A DNA stretch of 64,000 bases, taken from Rugalucina vietnamica (taxonomy: Eukaryota; Mollusca; Bivalvia; Lucinida; Lucinidae). The position numbers and the translations under genes are program-made. Location of the stretch: assembly GCA_964017185.1 (NCBI GenBank), contig OZ024882.1:36876488-36940487 (forward strand), written 5' to 3'. This document shows, one piece after another, positions 34,101 through 47,740 of the stretch; position 1 is the first letter of the stretch; each line of letters opens with the position of its first letter. Under the pieces are notes generated by a model. It saw only the letters and a list, made by a program, of their open reading frames with translations. It was not told the origin of the DNA and did no database searches.

Positions 34101-34666
34101 AAGTCAAAAACAAGACAGTTAAGACAGTTTATTAGAGACCAAGTTCTCTATATCATTTTTTTCGGCGGCCATCTTGGTCACCATCTTGCCTTTTTGTTAT
34201 GATTGGAGCGTCAAAACATACACAAAACTAAATTATGGGGTTTTTGTTAAGAAGAACATAAAATGCGCATTTTAAACACAAAACATTGAGTATATGCAAC
34301 TCTGGGATGCTGTTTTCTTGTTTTTGCCAACCATCTTGGACGCCATCTTGATTTTTGATTTTTTCAAACAATTCATGATGCAGTTTTTGAACTGGCATGG
34401 TCTTATGAACCAGAAGAAGACAGTAAGGACAACAAGAGAAGTGAGCTTTTTGCTTCACATACATGTATTATGTTGATTTTTGCAATATTTTCCGCCATTT
34501 GTCGGCCATTTTGAATTTTTGAATATTTCAAAATGCTCAATGATGCCAAGGTGGCATCACTCGGATTCTTCATCTGAAAGGTATCAAGAAGTGAAATCCA
34601 TAAAAACATTTTATGCGGCACACATTTCCAGGTCACAGGCCAAATCCATGTTTGGCAACTGGACTA
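31173..34666. mobile_element. 3.5-kb TIR element, copy B (TSD GGG)
   Basis: It has the same ends (TAGTCCAG / CTGGACTA), interior order and subterminal AAGATGG arrays as 21620-25358, at high identity. Some deletions are visible, for example part of the 22600-22850 segment. The flanking direct repeat is GGG, unlike TAT at copy A, so it is an independent insertion. Both lie in introns of the RTP-like gene. Confidence 0.8.
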
Positions 34667-37600
34667 GGGCGTTTCTGACAAGTTTCAATGGATTGCAATG
34701 GGAGATAACTGCACGACAATTGTGTAGCTACCACAGATAAAGAATCCTACTGATTTGACCCGACGAGCTCATAAATACATCTACTGATAAAGCAGATACA
34801 AGATATTGTAAATTCGATAGTCAATTTCAAATCGAACAGTTTTAAGTAAACATCAAAATCGATTAAACATACTTAGAGTTTTATGTACATCATTTCGTTC
34901 AAATAAATCTTTAATATTGTCGTTAACTAAGATGACATTGAACAATATTTCCTTCCTGAATAGATAGTTAAACTGTCACATGTGTAAATTTATTTTTCCA
35001 AATGGGTTTCTTGAGAAAACAAAGGAAGCACAGTTCTAGGGTGCTTCTTAGATACCCATGATATCTTAGGACTCAAGAGGTCTCCTTGTCTTATTCCATA
35101 CAGAAGAGCAAACAGAAGTACGATTATAGAATTTGTTCTTTGTAACCAATTGTTATTTTGTATTATTTACTTTGCCTACTTATAGTTTGAACACATCAGA
35201 GAGTTTTATTGTCGTGAGTTTTATTTGGAGACGGATCTTGACTTGAACCCTTGAGATTTGATTGTTTCAGGTTCTCTACAAGTCTTTGTCAAGACCAGAC
35301 AGGCAGGATCATCCCATTGTGCTAAAATACCCTAGTTTTACTGACAAGAAAGTAATTGTCATTCTCTATATTTGATCTTAAAAAGCAAACATGTCAAACA
35401 TGTCATACATGCATACATTTATATTTTCTTTAAGGTTCGATTTACATAGCTCTATCACAGTTGCATTTATGATCAAATGGACCGTTTAACCACCTGATTA
35501 TAACGTATTACATACACCGAGTTTATCTGTTTCTATAACTCTTTGTTTTGTAGCATGTCAGTGAAATAAAATCGTAATTACCATTTGAATAATAAGAATT
35601 ACTACTGCACGTATATGCAATTTAAGATGTATCTTAGCAGACTAAAGTACGAAACTCATCTCTGACTCATCTCTTTAAATTTCAAAAGCATTGGCTATAC
35701 GATTCTTTTATTTTTCCTTTGCTTTACAGTTTCTCTTGTGACTTTAAAAATGATGATGACAATGGAATGTTGATTCCTAATCAACCACTGATTAAATATC
35801 ACTATTGCATGATAAATTCCTAAATGTAAACAATAATCAGGAACTTGTGCAATCAGGACAAAAGTTCACATCCTAAATCAACAGAAACTTACAAAAATGT
35901 ACGAATACAAAGAGAACATACGGTAATTTTGTTGAAGATCGATTGAGAAAAACTCTCATTCATATTTCAGATAATTTTGATTTCAGTAAGACGTCAACGA
36001 AGCACGAGCACATTGCTATATATACCAGTACTAGTAATCATATACGAAATGCTTGTTTTTGAATGGAACCAAATGATGAATTAATTTCGTTTTATGTTAA
36101 TCCATCTAAGCCCATAATTATCTTCCTTATATCAGACCCGTGCTTTTTATTGAGCTTTTCTGTCATTAAACGATAAATACATTTTAACATAGAGGTCAAA
36201 AGCGCTTCAAATTATACATCAGCAAGAAAATGATTCCGATTTGATGGTACGATGATGATGCTTGCGTGTTTTAGCCGTTTGAAGAACAAACAGAAATATG
36301 AAGGTAGATTGTTTGGATATGTCAATATTCTAATTGTGTCAATATTCTTTATCACCAGACATATTGAATGGTACAGTTTAGCCACCGAAGACTTGAAATA
36401 CAAACCGAGCAAATCATTCTGGAGAGAGACCTAATTTCTACACATAGCTCGACTAATGTGTTCGCATCTCAGTCTAGGTGTTGCTTCATGGACCATTTCC
36501 TATGAACTTTAGAACTTTAAAATGTTTGTAAAAAGTTACTAGGTGAAACTAAATGACGATTTTAATAAGAAACGAAAGTAAACAAATGCACCAGCCCAGA
36601 GAACATTAAATGCAAAGCGACACAGATTCCATGATCATGATGATGTTAATCCAAACAATTTCAAGAGGAGCTGATTGTACAGTTTGAAATAGCTGATACA
36701 ATTTAATATAGCTGATAACAATTCCGCCGAATCATTTAATTCACTGTATAACGATACTGTAATGAAGATGGTATAACATTCATTCATAATAGAAACGCTT
36801 TTTTCAACGTAAATGATTAATTGATTTATTTGTACATGTACCAAAGCAAGGATGATAGTGGCCTAGATGTACATGCATCTTCAGGTCTTTTTCTTTTTCT
36901 GTCTTTTTATTTTCTTGACTTTTCTAAAGGTTTTGTTTAAAGTTTTCTGATAACTAAAATAATCAACTCCTGGACCAGCTTAAAGTTGCGTCAAGGTTTT
37001 ACATCCTACCAATAGCTTTGGTTATACGAAGAGTTTAACCTCGAACGATGTATATATTTGGAATAATATTCAAGAGACATGACAAAGCACTTGGATACAT
37101 AGCCAGCATGACCGTATACATTTTATAGTTGCTGTATCAAATTCACTGATATTTGAGACAACAAAACATCCAGCTATACATGCCATCCTTATGTCAGTCT
37201 TATATTTCACGTAAGGTATGCCTGATATGATTTTGATATCAAAACATGAGGGTTATACCAGCACTTTGTTTCAAATTGGATATCTTTCAGTATTTGACTC
37301 ATCATTTTAAAATTTTCCAAAATTGTCCGGCGCTTCCTAAACGCATGTTTGTCGTATTAGAAAGTTACATAAGTTAAACTATCATATATACATTGAACCT
37401 ATCCATACTACTACATAAGAAGCCAATCCCTGTTTAAAGCCCAGGAATAGATACAACCAATTTTAAACTCCCAAACCGGATACCGGCGAGAAATAAAGGA
37501 CAATGCAAAACACCACATAAATTAAACAATACGCATGAAGAACAAGATGATTAGCTCTTTCCAGGCAAGACGTAAGCCTTTGTCTACACCATTTCATAAG

Positions 37601-40530
37601 AAAAGCAATTGTTTGAGTAAGCAACGTACAAATAAACAATGATTTAAGCAAATAGATATATACTGAGACCCGAAATAATTCGAAAACATACGTAGTACCA
37701 AGTGGTATAGGATTGTTCTAATGTAAAATTAGCGATAAACAAGCGAAAGATTAAGTGTGGTTGTCACAAAATACATTTGAAGACAAAACAACACATAATA
37801 AATGGCAATGTTGCTTCCTTGCTACATAGTCAAGGCTACAGACAAAAGGTTTCTGCATGATCTTCTCAAGTATTCTTGAGTAATGTAACCCGTTTTAATG
37901 ATTCAACTGTAGAGGCCGACAAATTGCAAGATAACCTTGAAACAAAGTTACCACAGAAGTCCTGAAAATGTAAGTTACATTGCTTATTTTCGTCCGGCAA
38001 AAGTATATAATACTATATTATATAAATACTAAATCGTTTGTATATTCTTTTCATATACTTTTATTCATAAATTAAAAATATTTATCTTCTTTGGGAATAC
38101 ATACATGTACATCTTTATAGCTAATACGTGTGCTTTTCAGAGGAACCAATATCAACGAAGAATAAATTGACAACATTTTGAATACTTATGACAGAGAACG
38201 AACTCGTGAAGAGGATCAGTATGATGTTACCATCTTTTAAGATGGAATAAATAGTACATGAATAATATGTGGTTTGGGCTGTAATTTAAAGCGGCTAGGT
38301 AAGTTCAAGTCAGAGTTACGTGTCCATTTGGGTAAGATATCGATGTCGTTCGGCGTGATAAATTCACCAGTCGTTGTCCACTGTATGATTGGAGAATACA
38401 TGAGTGATATCCAAGCATGCATGCAATGTAACCTCATAATAAAGGAATTCGCATAGCAAGCACTTTGGCTCTTTTAAGTAATTCTATTTTCTTTTTGGTC
38501 ATAAGTGACAGTCTATGATATTCTGAGAAATCAAGATATAATTAAACGCTCCAACAGAACTGTTGAACATATAATTAAACGCTCCAACAGAACTGTTGAA
38601 CTGTGTCGGTTCTCATTGCAGTGCTAAACAAAGAGAGGTCTGAACTTTATTGATGCACAATAAAAAACTGAATATATGTGATGTATCTTAAAGTTTATCT
38701 TTTAATTTGTTTGTTGTCTGATATTAAATTTACAGACAAACTGTGTTATATCCAGATGACATGTTTTCTTTTGGTCTGATTATAATTCTGTGTCAGCCAA
38801 AAGAGCATAAAGATTCAATGATATCAACCAAACACGATTTAATATCATTTTGAAGTCCTTGATTTTATGGATGCTATGATAATGCTTGGGCATAGAAGCA
38901 TTACACAGGTATAGAAATATATTATCTCAATCAAACACACAATCTCATCTGTCGCTGGAGCATATAAAGTGAGCCATTGCGCTGGAGAATAAACAAGAAT
39001 GAACGTACATGTACGCTTGCTCGACCATTAATTAATCCAGTCTAGCCTAAGACCCCTGCAAGAGAGTGATGTCATTTTAGTGGTTTTACAAAATCAAACT
39101 CTGTATAAGAGATGTCGTTTTATTTGCATTGATACAAATTTAAACGAAATACTTGGCATTAGGCCTAAAACTTTGCCTTTGCTGGTCCCAAATATATGCT
39201 CGTTCATACCGTTTTCATTAGAAAACGCGGTCCTGGGAAATTGTCAATCAGGTAAAACATTCTGTTAAAACACAAACAAAAATGTATAATGATCGTGTCT
39301 ACGTAGGCTATGACTCAGGTATTCATCAAAAACCCAACGACACTTTTAATAAAACGGCAAGAGTTGCATGTATCTTTCTTTTAAACTACACCCTTACTTG
39401 CCACAGTGGTAACGATATAAAATAAAACGAACCATCTTATTCAACCGATATGTTTGAGACTGAAAACGTAATTTTGTCATATCACGCTCAGTTAAGCGCT
39501 GTTTATGATTCAATAATTTATTGTTTATGATGATAATATCAAAATTAGTAATGAAAATTTTGAGACATTATAAAAACGTCAAAATATTGAAAATCATGTC
39601 GGCTATAAAAAAGGTTTGAAGCCGAAAATTGTATTCATATCGCAATTTATACCCTTCCTAGTTGTTTTTAAAAGCACTGCAATATCAGAACATATTCGTT
39701 GCAGAAGACAAGTAGTAAAAAACACAAACAATGTCCATATTTAGAATGACGGAGTGACAATTTTAACAAAGTTAAGCAATGACAAGGCTTGAAGCAATGT
39801 CTGCTTTGACCTCAAATCGGGCATTATATAAGCATGTTGAACTAATGAAAGTACGTGTGGTTTCTGGAACGAAAGCAGGTCTTTGGAATAACGATACCAT
39901 TAGCTAATGGAACTGGATATAGCCTAGTTCAAGAGAATACGCTCGTATGTACGAATAATCATGAAGCTGAATTCTCTTGCAAGACAACTGATTTTTTAAT
40001 TAAAATATTATGCACCTGCACTCATGTCCCATTGTAATTAAGTTATGATTAACGTATTTCGCCACCATTAAACATCTACACTGATATACAACATTATTTA
40101 CATCGCCATGGCAACGGTTTGATAATACACGTAATTATTTATGCAGAACAACAGACCGTGTCACTAACTATACAATGTATTTCTTCTATTTCATTTAACT
40201 ATTAATTTTCTGTAATTTGAATTTTCAAATGATAATGATGACTTGACTTTTTCATTCTTTTCAATACAGACAGCTAAGGTAAAGTATACACTGTATTAAC
40301 AAATTGTGAGAATACATATATAAATGATGACAAAACACCAAGGTATTATTTGGGTAAATTGGCTATACGTTTACGCGTTTACTTTTACGAAGTTTGGGGT
40401 TAGGGTTGGGATTTTTTTTAAATTTGATTGCATCAATTCTTTTATTCTAATTTTACTCTTTCTGATGAAGAAAAGAAGGCCATTTGCTTGTACTACGAAG
40501 CGCAAAGTTGGATTCATATTACTAAGAATT
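34667..40530. other. Long mostly unique intron of the RTP-like gene
   Basis: About 5.9 kb of AT-rich sequence without recognised exons, SINEs or MITEs. The only structure noted is the small tandem duplication at 38536-38601. This is the cleanest non-repeat stretch of the window. Confidence 0.4.
38536..38601. repeat. 33-bp tandem duplication
   Basis: Two adjacent, essentially identical copies of a 33-bp unit containing AACGCTCCAACAGAACTG. Confidence 0.9.
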
Positions 40531-40960
40531 CACCAAAAGCTTTAGGACATATCTTTCTCCTAATTTTCTATGTCGCCGCTGCTGGCGGTATGGTTTAGGA
40601 TGTTCCTCCTGATGACGTTTATCTTTGGACACATCTGGTATATAAACAAAGTTTAACAAACCCACCCTGCCCCATCCAATCCATTCTCTGACGATTGTAC
40701 TTTTTCTATAATAAACCGTAAGCAGTAATGGTGGGCACTATAGGCCAATTTTGTGCCCACCATTACTACTACCGTAGTGTCTTTACATTTTGTCTTTAGC
40801 CATTTACAATTAGGAATATTAATACATATTTCGCATGATTGCCCCGACCAAAGACCAGGGCCCACTGTCATCAGGTGGAACATCCTAAACCATACGGCCA
40901 GCAGCTGCGACATAGAAAATTAGGAGAAAGATATGTCCTAAAGCTTTTGGTGAAAGATGG
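40531..40960. repeat. Foldback element with about 85-bp inverted arms
   Basis: The left arm starts 'ccaaaagctttaggacatat' and the right arm ends 'atatgtcctaaagcttttgg'. The arms continue through CTCCTAATTTTCTATGTCG and ACCATAC. An inner hairpin pairs AGTAATGGTGGGCAC with GTGCCCACCATTACT. Confidence 0.8.
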
Positions 40961-42169
40961 TCCAGCATTGGCCATACCTGGGATAAGGTAAAAATAATTA
41001 TTGCTACATGTGTGCATAGTGACAAGATAAACCAAACACATTGCTCTGTAACCGCGCACTATTAAAATGGGACAAGTTTGAATTACATTATTACAAGCAA
41101 CATCTCGTCTTTAACCCTATTTTATTGAGGTCTCATTAAATCACATGTTTGCACATCAAAAACACGTCAACGACATTCAAAACATGTTTGTTTGGTAATG
41201 TTAAAGACGCATTAAAGTGCTAAACTCAAAGAATATGTATTACTTCAACAGAGGAAAACAACAATACACGTGTTAATTACGATGTAACATGAAATGTAAC
41301 ATTAATTTTCCAACAAACAAGGTGGAAACAAAATTCACTGCTTTGTAAAAACTATAGTTGCTCGTCGCAAACCGATTCAATGTAATTGAAAGATACTTTT
41401 GTAATCTTTTTGAACACACATCATATTCAATTTGATCGAAAAGATTTAGCATGATCTAGCATTATGACGAATTATTGACGTGTGTAATTAAATGGGTTTG
41501 TAATTAAGTACAAATTTACAAAGAACTATATAAAATTTAGCCCAGATTCGAACACCAACACAACTGTTTGGAAAGCCAGAGACTATTAATGAAATGATAC
41601 AATGAATGTTGTAACAACCACTGGCGAAAAGAATCTTCTTCATAGTGACGATATTCAAAAACTCTATTTATATATGAAACAAGCACTGACTGCATACCTT
41701 TTCAGTGCGACCGCCCAGTGTCTGTTTTGAGGAGTAGTAATATTAGATAGGAAAGATTTAAACAAGTTGGAGTATACATTCAACATTGACTGAAGTACTT
41801 CAGACTAAGATAATTGCCAGTCATGTACCTGAGCAATAAAGCTGATTAAATTTACTGCGTATCATCAGGATTGAAACCAAAGATATCTTATGTTTTTGAT
41901 GTCGTTGATTTCACGGTAAACATAGTCGACATTGCAAATGATGGATAGATTGCTGGAAATACATGCTATAGTAACTCTGCACAAGAAGAACTGTAAGCAT
42001 ACTGACTGTAAAATGAAATGCACTCCGGCTATATACCTGGTTAAGTATTAAATGCTATTAAATAAGGCTATTAAGCCTAGCGATTTTGCTAATTGATGCA
42101 AAAAAGGCATTTAAACAGAATCTTCATATTATTGATATTTGTCACTATCAATAAGTTAAACATGATCAC

Positions 42170-42290
42170 GACAGTCAGACAGACAAACAGACAGACATGC
42201 AGACAGACAGACAGACAGACAGACAGACAGGCGGGTGGTCGTACGGACAGACGGATAGACAAACAGACACACAGACAGACAGGCACACAG
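42170..42290. repeat. (ACAG)n-type microsatellite
   Basis: Degenerate run of CAGA/GACA tetranucleotides, about 120 bp. It produces spurious Thr/Gln/Arg and Cys/Leu/Val frames. Confidence 0.9.
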
Positions 42291-42386
42291 AACAGACGGG
42301 TAGTTATACAAAGTAAAATGAGAGAAATTTATGTTAAAATGTTGAATTTAGTCGCAGTGTTCTGTTAGCATACATGTAGACAATAC

Positions 42387-42718
42387 CTTTGAGACAAGAG
42401 CAAACCAAGATCTTTATCCCCATAATTGATCAGCTGCATAATATCAGGGACCACTGCTGATGGTGGACTAGCCGACCCAACCCCCGGGCTCAGGCCCGAA
42501 CCCACACCGGAGGTCACCATGGGGTTCACCACTGTAGATAGTCCTTGACTTAGACCAGCCGAAAGTCCTGGGCTGGGAGGTGGGGGTTGAGCGAACGTGT
42601 AAAACAGCACAGGTTCTGAACCAAGTTGTGACGTCATTGGTAGTGACGTCAGATTGGACGTCAATCCCGGCATCGTTGGTAGCGTTAACGCCGTCATTGG
42701 CGTCGTGGATATATGCAT
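42387..42718 (-). CDS. RTP-like gene, alternative first exon 1b
   Basis: The ATG at 42716-42718 opens 110 codons plus two bases. The donor GTATTG follows 42387 (CAAAG|GTATTG). The predicted N-terminus is low-complexity: MHISTTPMTALTLPTMPGLT, a PPPPSPGLSAGLSQGLS block, then DIMQLINYGDKDLGLLLSQ. Joining AG to G of the exon at 30146 makes an Arg codon and continues into MELVWHGEF without a stop; total 270 residues. No splice acceptor in the right phase is visible just upstream, so it is probably a first exon with its own promoter rather than an internal exon. Splicing is predicted from phase and signal only. Confidence 0.7.
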
Positions 42719-44951
42719 GACTTCCAGTTTGAATGTCAAAAAGATTTCCTTTAATATGTTTCCAAGAAACAGTCTTCCCTAACGCGTCAGATTTATCAAT
42801 CGTTAGTCACGTCAGACAGTTTCAACGTTGTAAATGTTGACGTTACTTTCACAGGTTACACTACAACGTTAACGATACTTGCTACTTTCTTTCCCTTCGA
42901 ATGTTTAAACTGTTCCAATGAAGTGACAGGCGCAAATGAAAGAGCACCCTTGCCTCCTCCTTTGTAACCTAATATTGACACCGATATTGAATTTTCTTTG
43001 TCACAAAGTGTATGAAATCCAATAGCATACAATGTATCCCCTGTATCAAGTGATTGGAGACATATTGGGTTGCTAACATGTATATCCAAGCTGAAGAAGC
43101 GTAACTCTTAAGTTTAATGGCGGTGGATCAGTTCACCGGGCGCCACACTAGCTTAGCAATAGTACCGTTCCCATTATCTATGTTTAAATGGACTGCTATA
43201 TTGCCACTACAAATGATGATGTACTAGTTTATATGCATGTACACAAATGTATTCGTATTATCTCCTTAGCTTCTAATGAATCCCGTAACTTTTAAGTCCA
43301 ATTAAAGTATGACTAGTCTATTAAGGTACCGAGTTAACTCTTAAAATCACTGAGATGCTGATTTTGAATATCATTGAGCATTTCTATAGCGTTAATCTTA
43401 AAACACAATCACAATATGTTGAAATGTGTTTTATCCTTTTAAACTGAGTATAACATCCTTGATAATTCGAACCCAGTCGGTTAAAGAATCTTTAATGTAG
43501 ACCATTTATTACTTTTTGGGATATCTCGTATATCAGAAAATAAAACTAGCAGTTTTCCCAATGTAAATACTAAATATTTCCACTTCGGTGAGTCTATTCT
43601 GTCTTTTGAAGCATTTTTTCACGATATTTTTGATAAAAATCTGAATAACGTTTTTCCAATTGCATTAATAATTTCAAACTTTTTGTCAAATTAGTCAAAA
43701 ATGAATCAAATGTATTTTGAAGTACCACTTTATACTTTACTTTTAAGAAAAAGATTTTTTATCTTCATATTCGTATTATTTTATCAGTGGTTTACTGATT
43801 TTCACGTGTGCTCAGCGATTAATTTCGATTAGTTGTGTCATTCATAAACAATATCGAAGGCCTCTTTTCTGTCTTCCACATGTGTTTTATCTAAGGACGT
43901 ATTCAATAACCTTCAAGTCTCAGTCTATGCACTTTTCTCGGGGTTTGAATTTCGTCGTCATTTGCAGTTAATATTCAAAATTAAATGTCTCTTTCTTTCT
44001 TTGCCTTTGTTCAACTATAACTATCGTGTTCCGAATTTGATGGTGTCGTCCGATAGAATTTCGCCAAAACAGATACAAAAAGGTCATTAAAAAGTATTAT
44101 TTTGTCCCTCAGTCGTACTGTATATCATGCGCTATGACCCGAAGCGAACATCGGATTCTGAATATCTGAACAGTTTCAAGCGTCTGTAGATATTCACTGA
44201 TCCTCGACGTTCGGATTACTTCTCATCATATCCTCACTCTCCTACAGCGTTAATCCGAATGAGACGATTCCCCGAAGAAGCACTATTTCATGAGCGTTAA
44301 ATGACCGAGAAGCTGCTTTCATATGCAAAGTCACGACCATTGTCTTATGTAGGTAATTCATGAATATTTAAACCTGTCTTCGGATTTTCATCCGTACACG
44401 TCTTGAATATGATACCCCTCTTTAAATATAGGTAGAGAAGTGGCTTTGAATTTATGATTTAGCAAATTTGTAAATACAATAAGTTGTAAATTTGCCCACT
44501 TTAGATTTTTGATTGCGGTAAACTTTCTTGGTTAAAACCCTGATCAAATGTTCTTATCTTATGACAATAGATATCCCAAACTTCACTGAAGACCCCGAAA
44601 AAAAATCAACCCATATCCCGACTGCAAGAATATTGATCGGACTGCAAGTCACCTTGGTCTCCAAACCAGTTTAAATCACATGGTCACAAACTTTAAGGGT
44701 AATTACAGAAAATCTCCCTTATACACTGCGAAAGTATGAGAAAAAGCAGTACTTGACAGTCTAACAATGTTTCTTGGTGCCTGCATAGTTGAAACACCCG
44801 GTAGCCGGGAGATTTTGTAGCATTAAACTTTATTAACTTGATCATCTCATAAACTTTATAACAAAATTATGATTTAAACTTGTAAGAAAACATGTCTTCC
44901 TAATTCTGATCAATATGTCTAACTAGCCTGCGGATTGAAAATTGAAAATTG
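42719..44951. other. Presumed 5' flank of exon 1b and intron of the long isoform
   Basis: No coding support. No TATA box is apparent near the presumed start. Short inverted words with ATCGGATTC / GAATATC occur around 44150-44210. Otherwise AT-rich. Confidence 0.3.

Positions 44952-44985
<34 letters not shown>
44952..44985. repeat. Poly-A tract, 34 bp
   Basis: Uninterrupted A run preceded by a duplicated TTGAAAA word. Confidence 0.95.
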
Positions 44986-44987
<2 letters not shown>

Positions 44988-45104
44988 TGAAAAGTTTTAT
45001 GTGTGTTTTTCGAAAACAGCTATGGGTACAAAGTACAATCCGAAACTTCAAGCAACATCTACTGTGTATTAAGCTCGGTATTGTTAAGGTCGGTACCCTT
45101 ATTA

Positions 45105-45331
45105 TTTTTTGATTCCGTTTTACGTCCCTTTCAGCTCATATGTGACGGGCCAATCAGTAGGTGGGCGAAAACGGGAGAACCCCAAGAAAAACCACCTGGC
45201 ACACCCGCAAGCAGAACTTGGCTTGTCTCACATGTGGCCAGTGCGGGGCTCGAACCCACACCAGACACAGCGGTGAGATGACCGAGTGATTAAGAAACAG
45301 CGCTCTTAACCGCTCGGCTACGGGGGCCGCT
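45105..45331 (-). mobile_element. tRNA(Leu/Ser)-derived SINE with perfect 12-bp target duplication
   Basis: GTACCCTTATTA occurs at 45093-45104 and again at 45332-45343, flanking the element exactly. On the minus strand the head reads GCCCCCGTAGCCGAGCGGTT, an A box typical of class II (Leu/Ser) tRNAs. It has a long variable region, then GGTTCGAGCCCCGC as B box. A non-tRNA body and a short A-rich tail follow. Intact ends suggest a fairly recent insertion. Confidence 0.88.
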
Positions 45332-45594
45332 GTACCCTTATTAGAAAGCCCGATTCATCTACAGGATTGCTTGTGATGCGATAATGGCTGTGTTATTGTT
45401 GAGACTGTATGAATTTCTTAGACTGATCTGCAGATGATTAGTTCACTTTTACAAATGTATATGTCTCATGTTGGTGTTTACTTCACATGTTGATTTTACC
45501 ACGGTTGAACTGATGTGAAATTGTACAAGGCAGTCATGCAAGATCCCTGCTGATCTTACATAGATAGAATTCATTGTATTGCTGCTTTGATTTA

Positions 45595-45645
45595 CTGCTA
45601 TAACATTTTAATTTTAACATTTTGCTTTGACTTTGTGCACAGCCT
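45595..45645. repeat. Fragment resembling the 26.5-28 kb array edge
   Basis: TAACATTTTAATTTTAACATTTTGC is close to the CATTTTAACATTTTGCG words of that array, split from any other part of it. Confidence 0.35.
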
Positions 45646-45689
45646 TTATCGTTTAAATGTATTTGCGCTACCCATGACGATTTTTTTTT

Positions 45690-46040
45690 GTGATGCATCG
45701 CATTGTGGTATTTAATACAGAAGTGACTTTTTTGTTGGTATACTTGATCATTCCAAGGCGATACTATTGTTGTGGTTCTATTTGTTTTATGTTTTGTAGT
45801 CGATTTTTTGTGCTGTTTGGACCTTATGTACGTTTTCATAGTTTTAGTAAATTTCGGGTAACTGAGTGGCCGTCTATTGAGAAATAGCTGGTGACAGGTC
45901 TCCCGGCTTACGATATGTTCTCCAAGTATAATTACCTAAATGTCAATTTGTTTTTTCCCATTTCGGTTTTTGGAGTGGGAATTTCTTTCTGATTGCGCCT
46001 TTTCCTGATCATCGCCTACTTTAACCTTTTTATACTTATC
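45690..46040 (-). repeat. Naiad-linked dispersed repeat, longest copy
   Basis: It matches 7566-7820 (the 'ccatggcgatacttctgttg'-like start) and 13995-14222. On the minus strand an ATG opens IRKRRNQKEIPTPKTEMGKK, whose first half equals the start of the Naiad coding line at 9918 (RKEIPT). Confidence 0.55.
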
Positions 46041-46269
46041 ATCAAGTTACGCAATCAACGTGTACTCGGTGGCGAATTCAAGAACTCGCCAATAATTCAG
46101 GAAAAAATGCGAAATAATAATCACGTGAAAAATTCTGAATTTATAGTATGTGGCATTAAATAATGTTTGGGAGAACTGAATAAGCTTGTACAGCTTCTGT
46201 TCAAATACCATTTGTATTGCTCGTGTGTTTATATCTGTAATAATCTGTGTATGGATAGATCAAATAAAT

Positions 46270-46503
46270 GAGCCGCCTCGTGAGAAAACAAACAATGTGG
46301 TTTCCGAACAGGTCGGACACAAATCAGGCTGTACAGTCACAGAAGCAGGCTAGAAGCTTGAAATTTCAGATTTAGGAAGAAGAGGAAGTGTACTATCCTT
46401 GTAGTGAAAACAAAGGCGCTGATCAGCTTCGCGGTTACCGCGAAGCTGATCTGCGTCTTTGTTTTCGCCTATGCAGATTGTTGATTTTCCCATGAGGCGG
46501 CTC
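46270..46503 (-). mobile_element. Nested-hairpin MITE, copy 5 (inverted)
   Basis: Inverted relative to copies 1-4. The ends are GAGCCGCCTCG and GAGGCGGCTC, and the inner palindrome is CAGCTTCGCGGTTACCGCGA. Confidence 0.85.
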
Positions 46504-47279
46504 AAGTATTCATGTCTGATTGGAAACCATGGGAAGGAAGCTGCACCCCTATTCCTCGATTTGTTGATTTACAAGGCTAGTAGTGCACCACCGTCACACC
46601 CTTCATTTTGTGCACGTGGCTTTCCTGGTTCTATTTCGGAACTTCTGTGTGATAACTAATATGAACATGTTGATAGTTAATAATTCATTTTACTTTCTGT
46701 TAGACCGCTATTGTAACACCGTAGGGGGAATAGTTATGCATATGGAAGAGACTCATGTCATTCGATCTTCTGAAAAAAGGAAACCTGCTGTAAGAAAACC
46801 TATTTGAGCCACAGCCATTGCATTGATCATGTACTACTGGCACCGTTGATGTTTGTTTAATGATCTGCATGCTGATCTATAAACTACTCTTAGTTCGGAC
46901 AGTTCACTTATAATATAAAAGTAAGAGTTGAAGGTACATTTGACATTAAAATCCTCACCGCGAACAGGCTTACCGCGAACAGGTTTGCTCGTAACCGTTC
47001 TCAAATAAATATTGACAAGATACCTAATAAAACGAATAAAACGTCTAATATCGTGCTTGGATAGATAAAGAGTGTTCTTGTTTAAACTCATGAGTGTTAG
47101 GTTAACCTCAAACGAACTCGTGTCGTGAAACCTGATTGAGTGCAGAAAAGGGACATGCTTGGGCACCTGTTTAACCGAGCATATTCATGAACATGTTAGA
47201 GACAACTTTGTTTTTCACTTTTAGATAATACACAGTTTGCACTTTAGGGAGCTCACGACATCGAAATAAGGGTTGTGGC

Positions 47280-47538
47280 CCGGTATTCCGAGGGCCCTAT
47301 AGTCCGATTGCCCGGTAGTCCGAGGGTCCGATGGTCCGAGGGCCCGATAGTCCGAGGGCCCGATGGTCCGAGGGCCCGATGGTCCGAGGATTTATGGAAT
47401 AAATCCAATACCAATATTCTGATTCTCGGACTAGCGGGCCCTCGGACTATTGGGCCCTCGGACTATCGGACCCTCGGACTATTGGGCCTCGGACTATCGG
47501 GCCCTCGGACTATCAGGATCTGCAACATTTTCCAAGGT

Positions 47539-47603
<65 letters not shown>

Positions 47604-47709
47604 GCGCGCACGCACACACGCACGTGCTTTCATACATACACATACATACCTATACACGAATACAGATACATTCTTACACAATGATACATACATACATACA
47701 TACATACAT

Positions 47710-47740
<31 letters not shown>

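Noticed and set aside
21620..34666. Segmental duplication of a 3.5-kb gene region
   Set aside because: The copies end at the same terminal inverted sequence and have different 3-bp flanking duplications, so they are transposon insertions.
40390..40413. Telomere-like GGGGTTAGGGTTGGG
   Set aside because: Only about two units, with no array; chance or a very short interstitial remnant.
42856..43089. 77-codon minus-strand frame upstream of exon 1b
   Set aside because: No recognisable domain, no splice signals in suitable phase, ends without a donor; could be untranslated leader at most.
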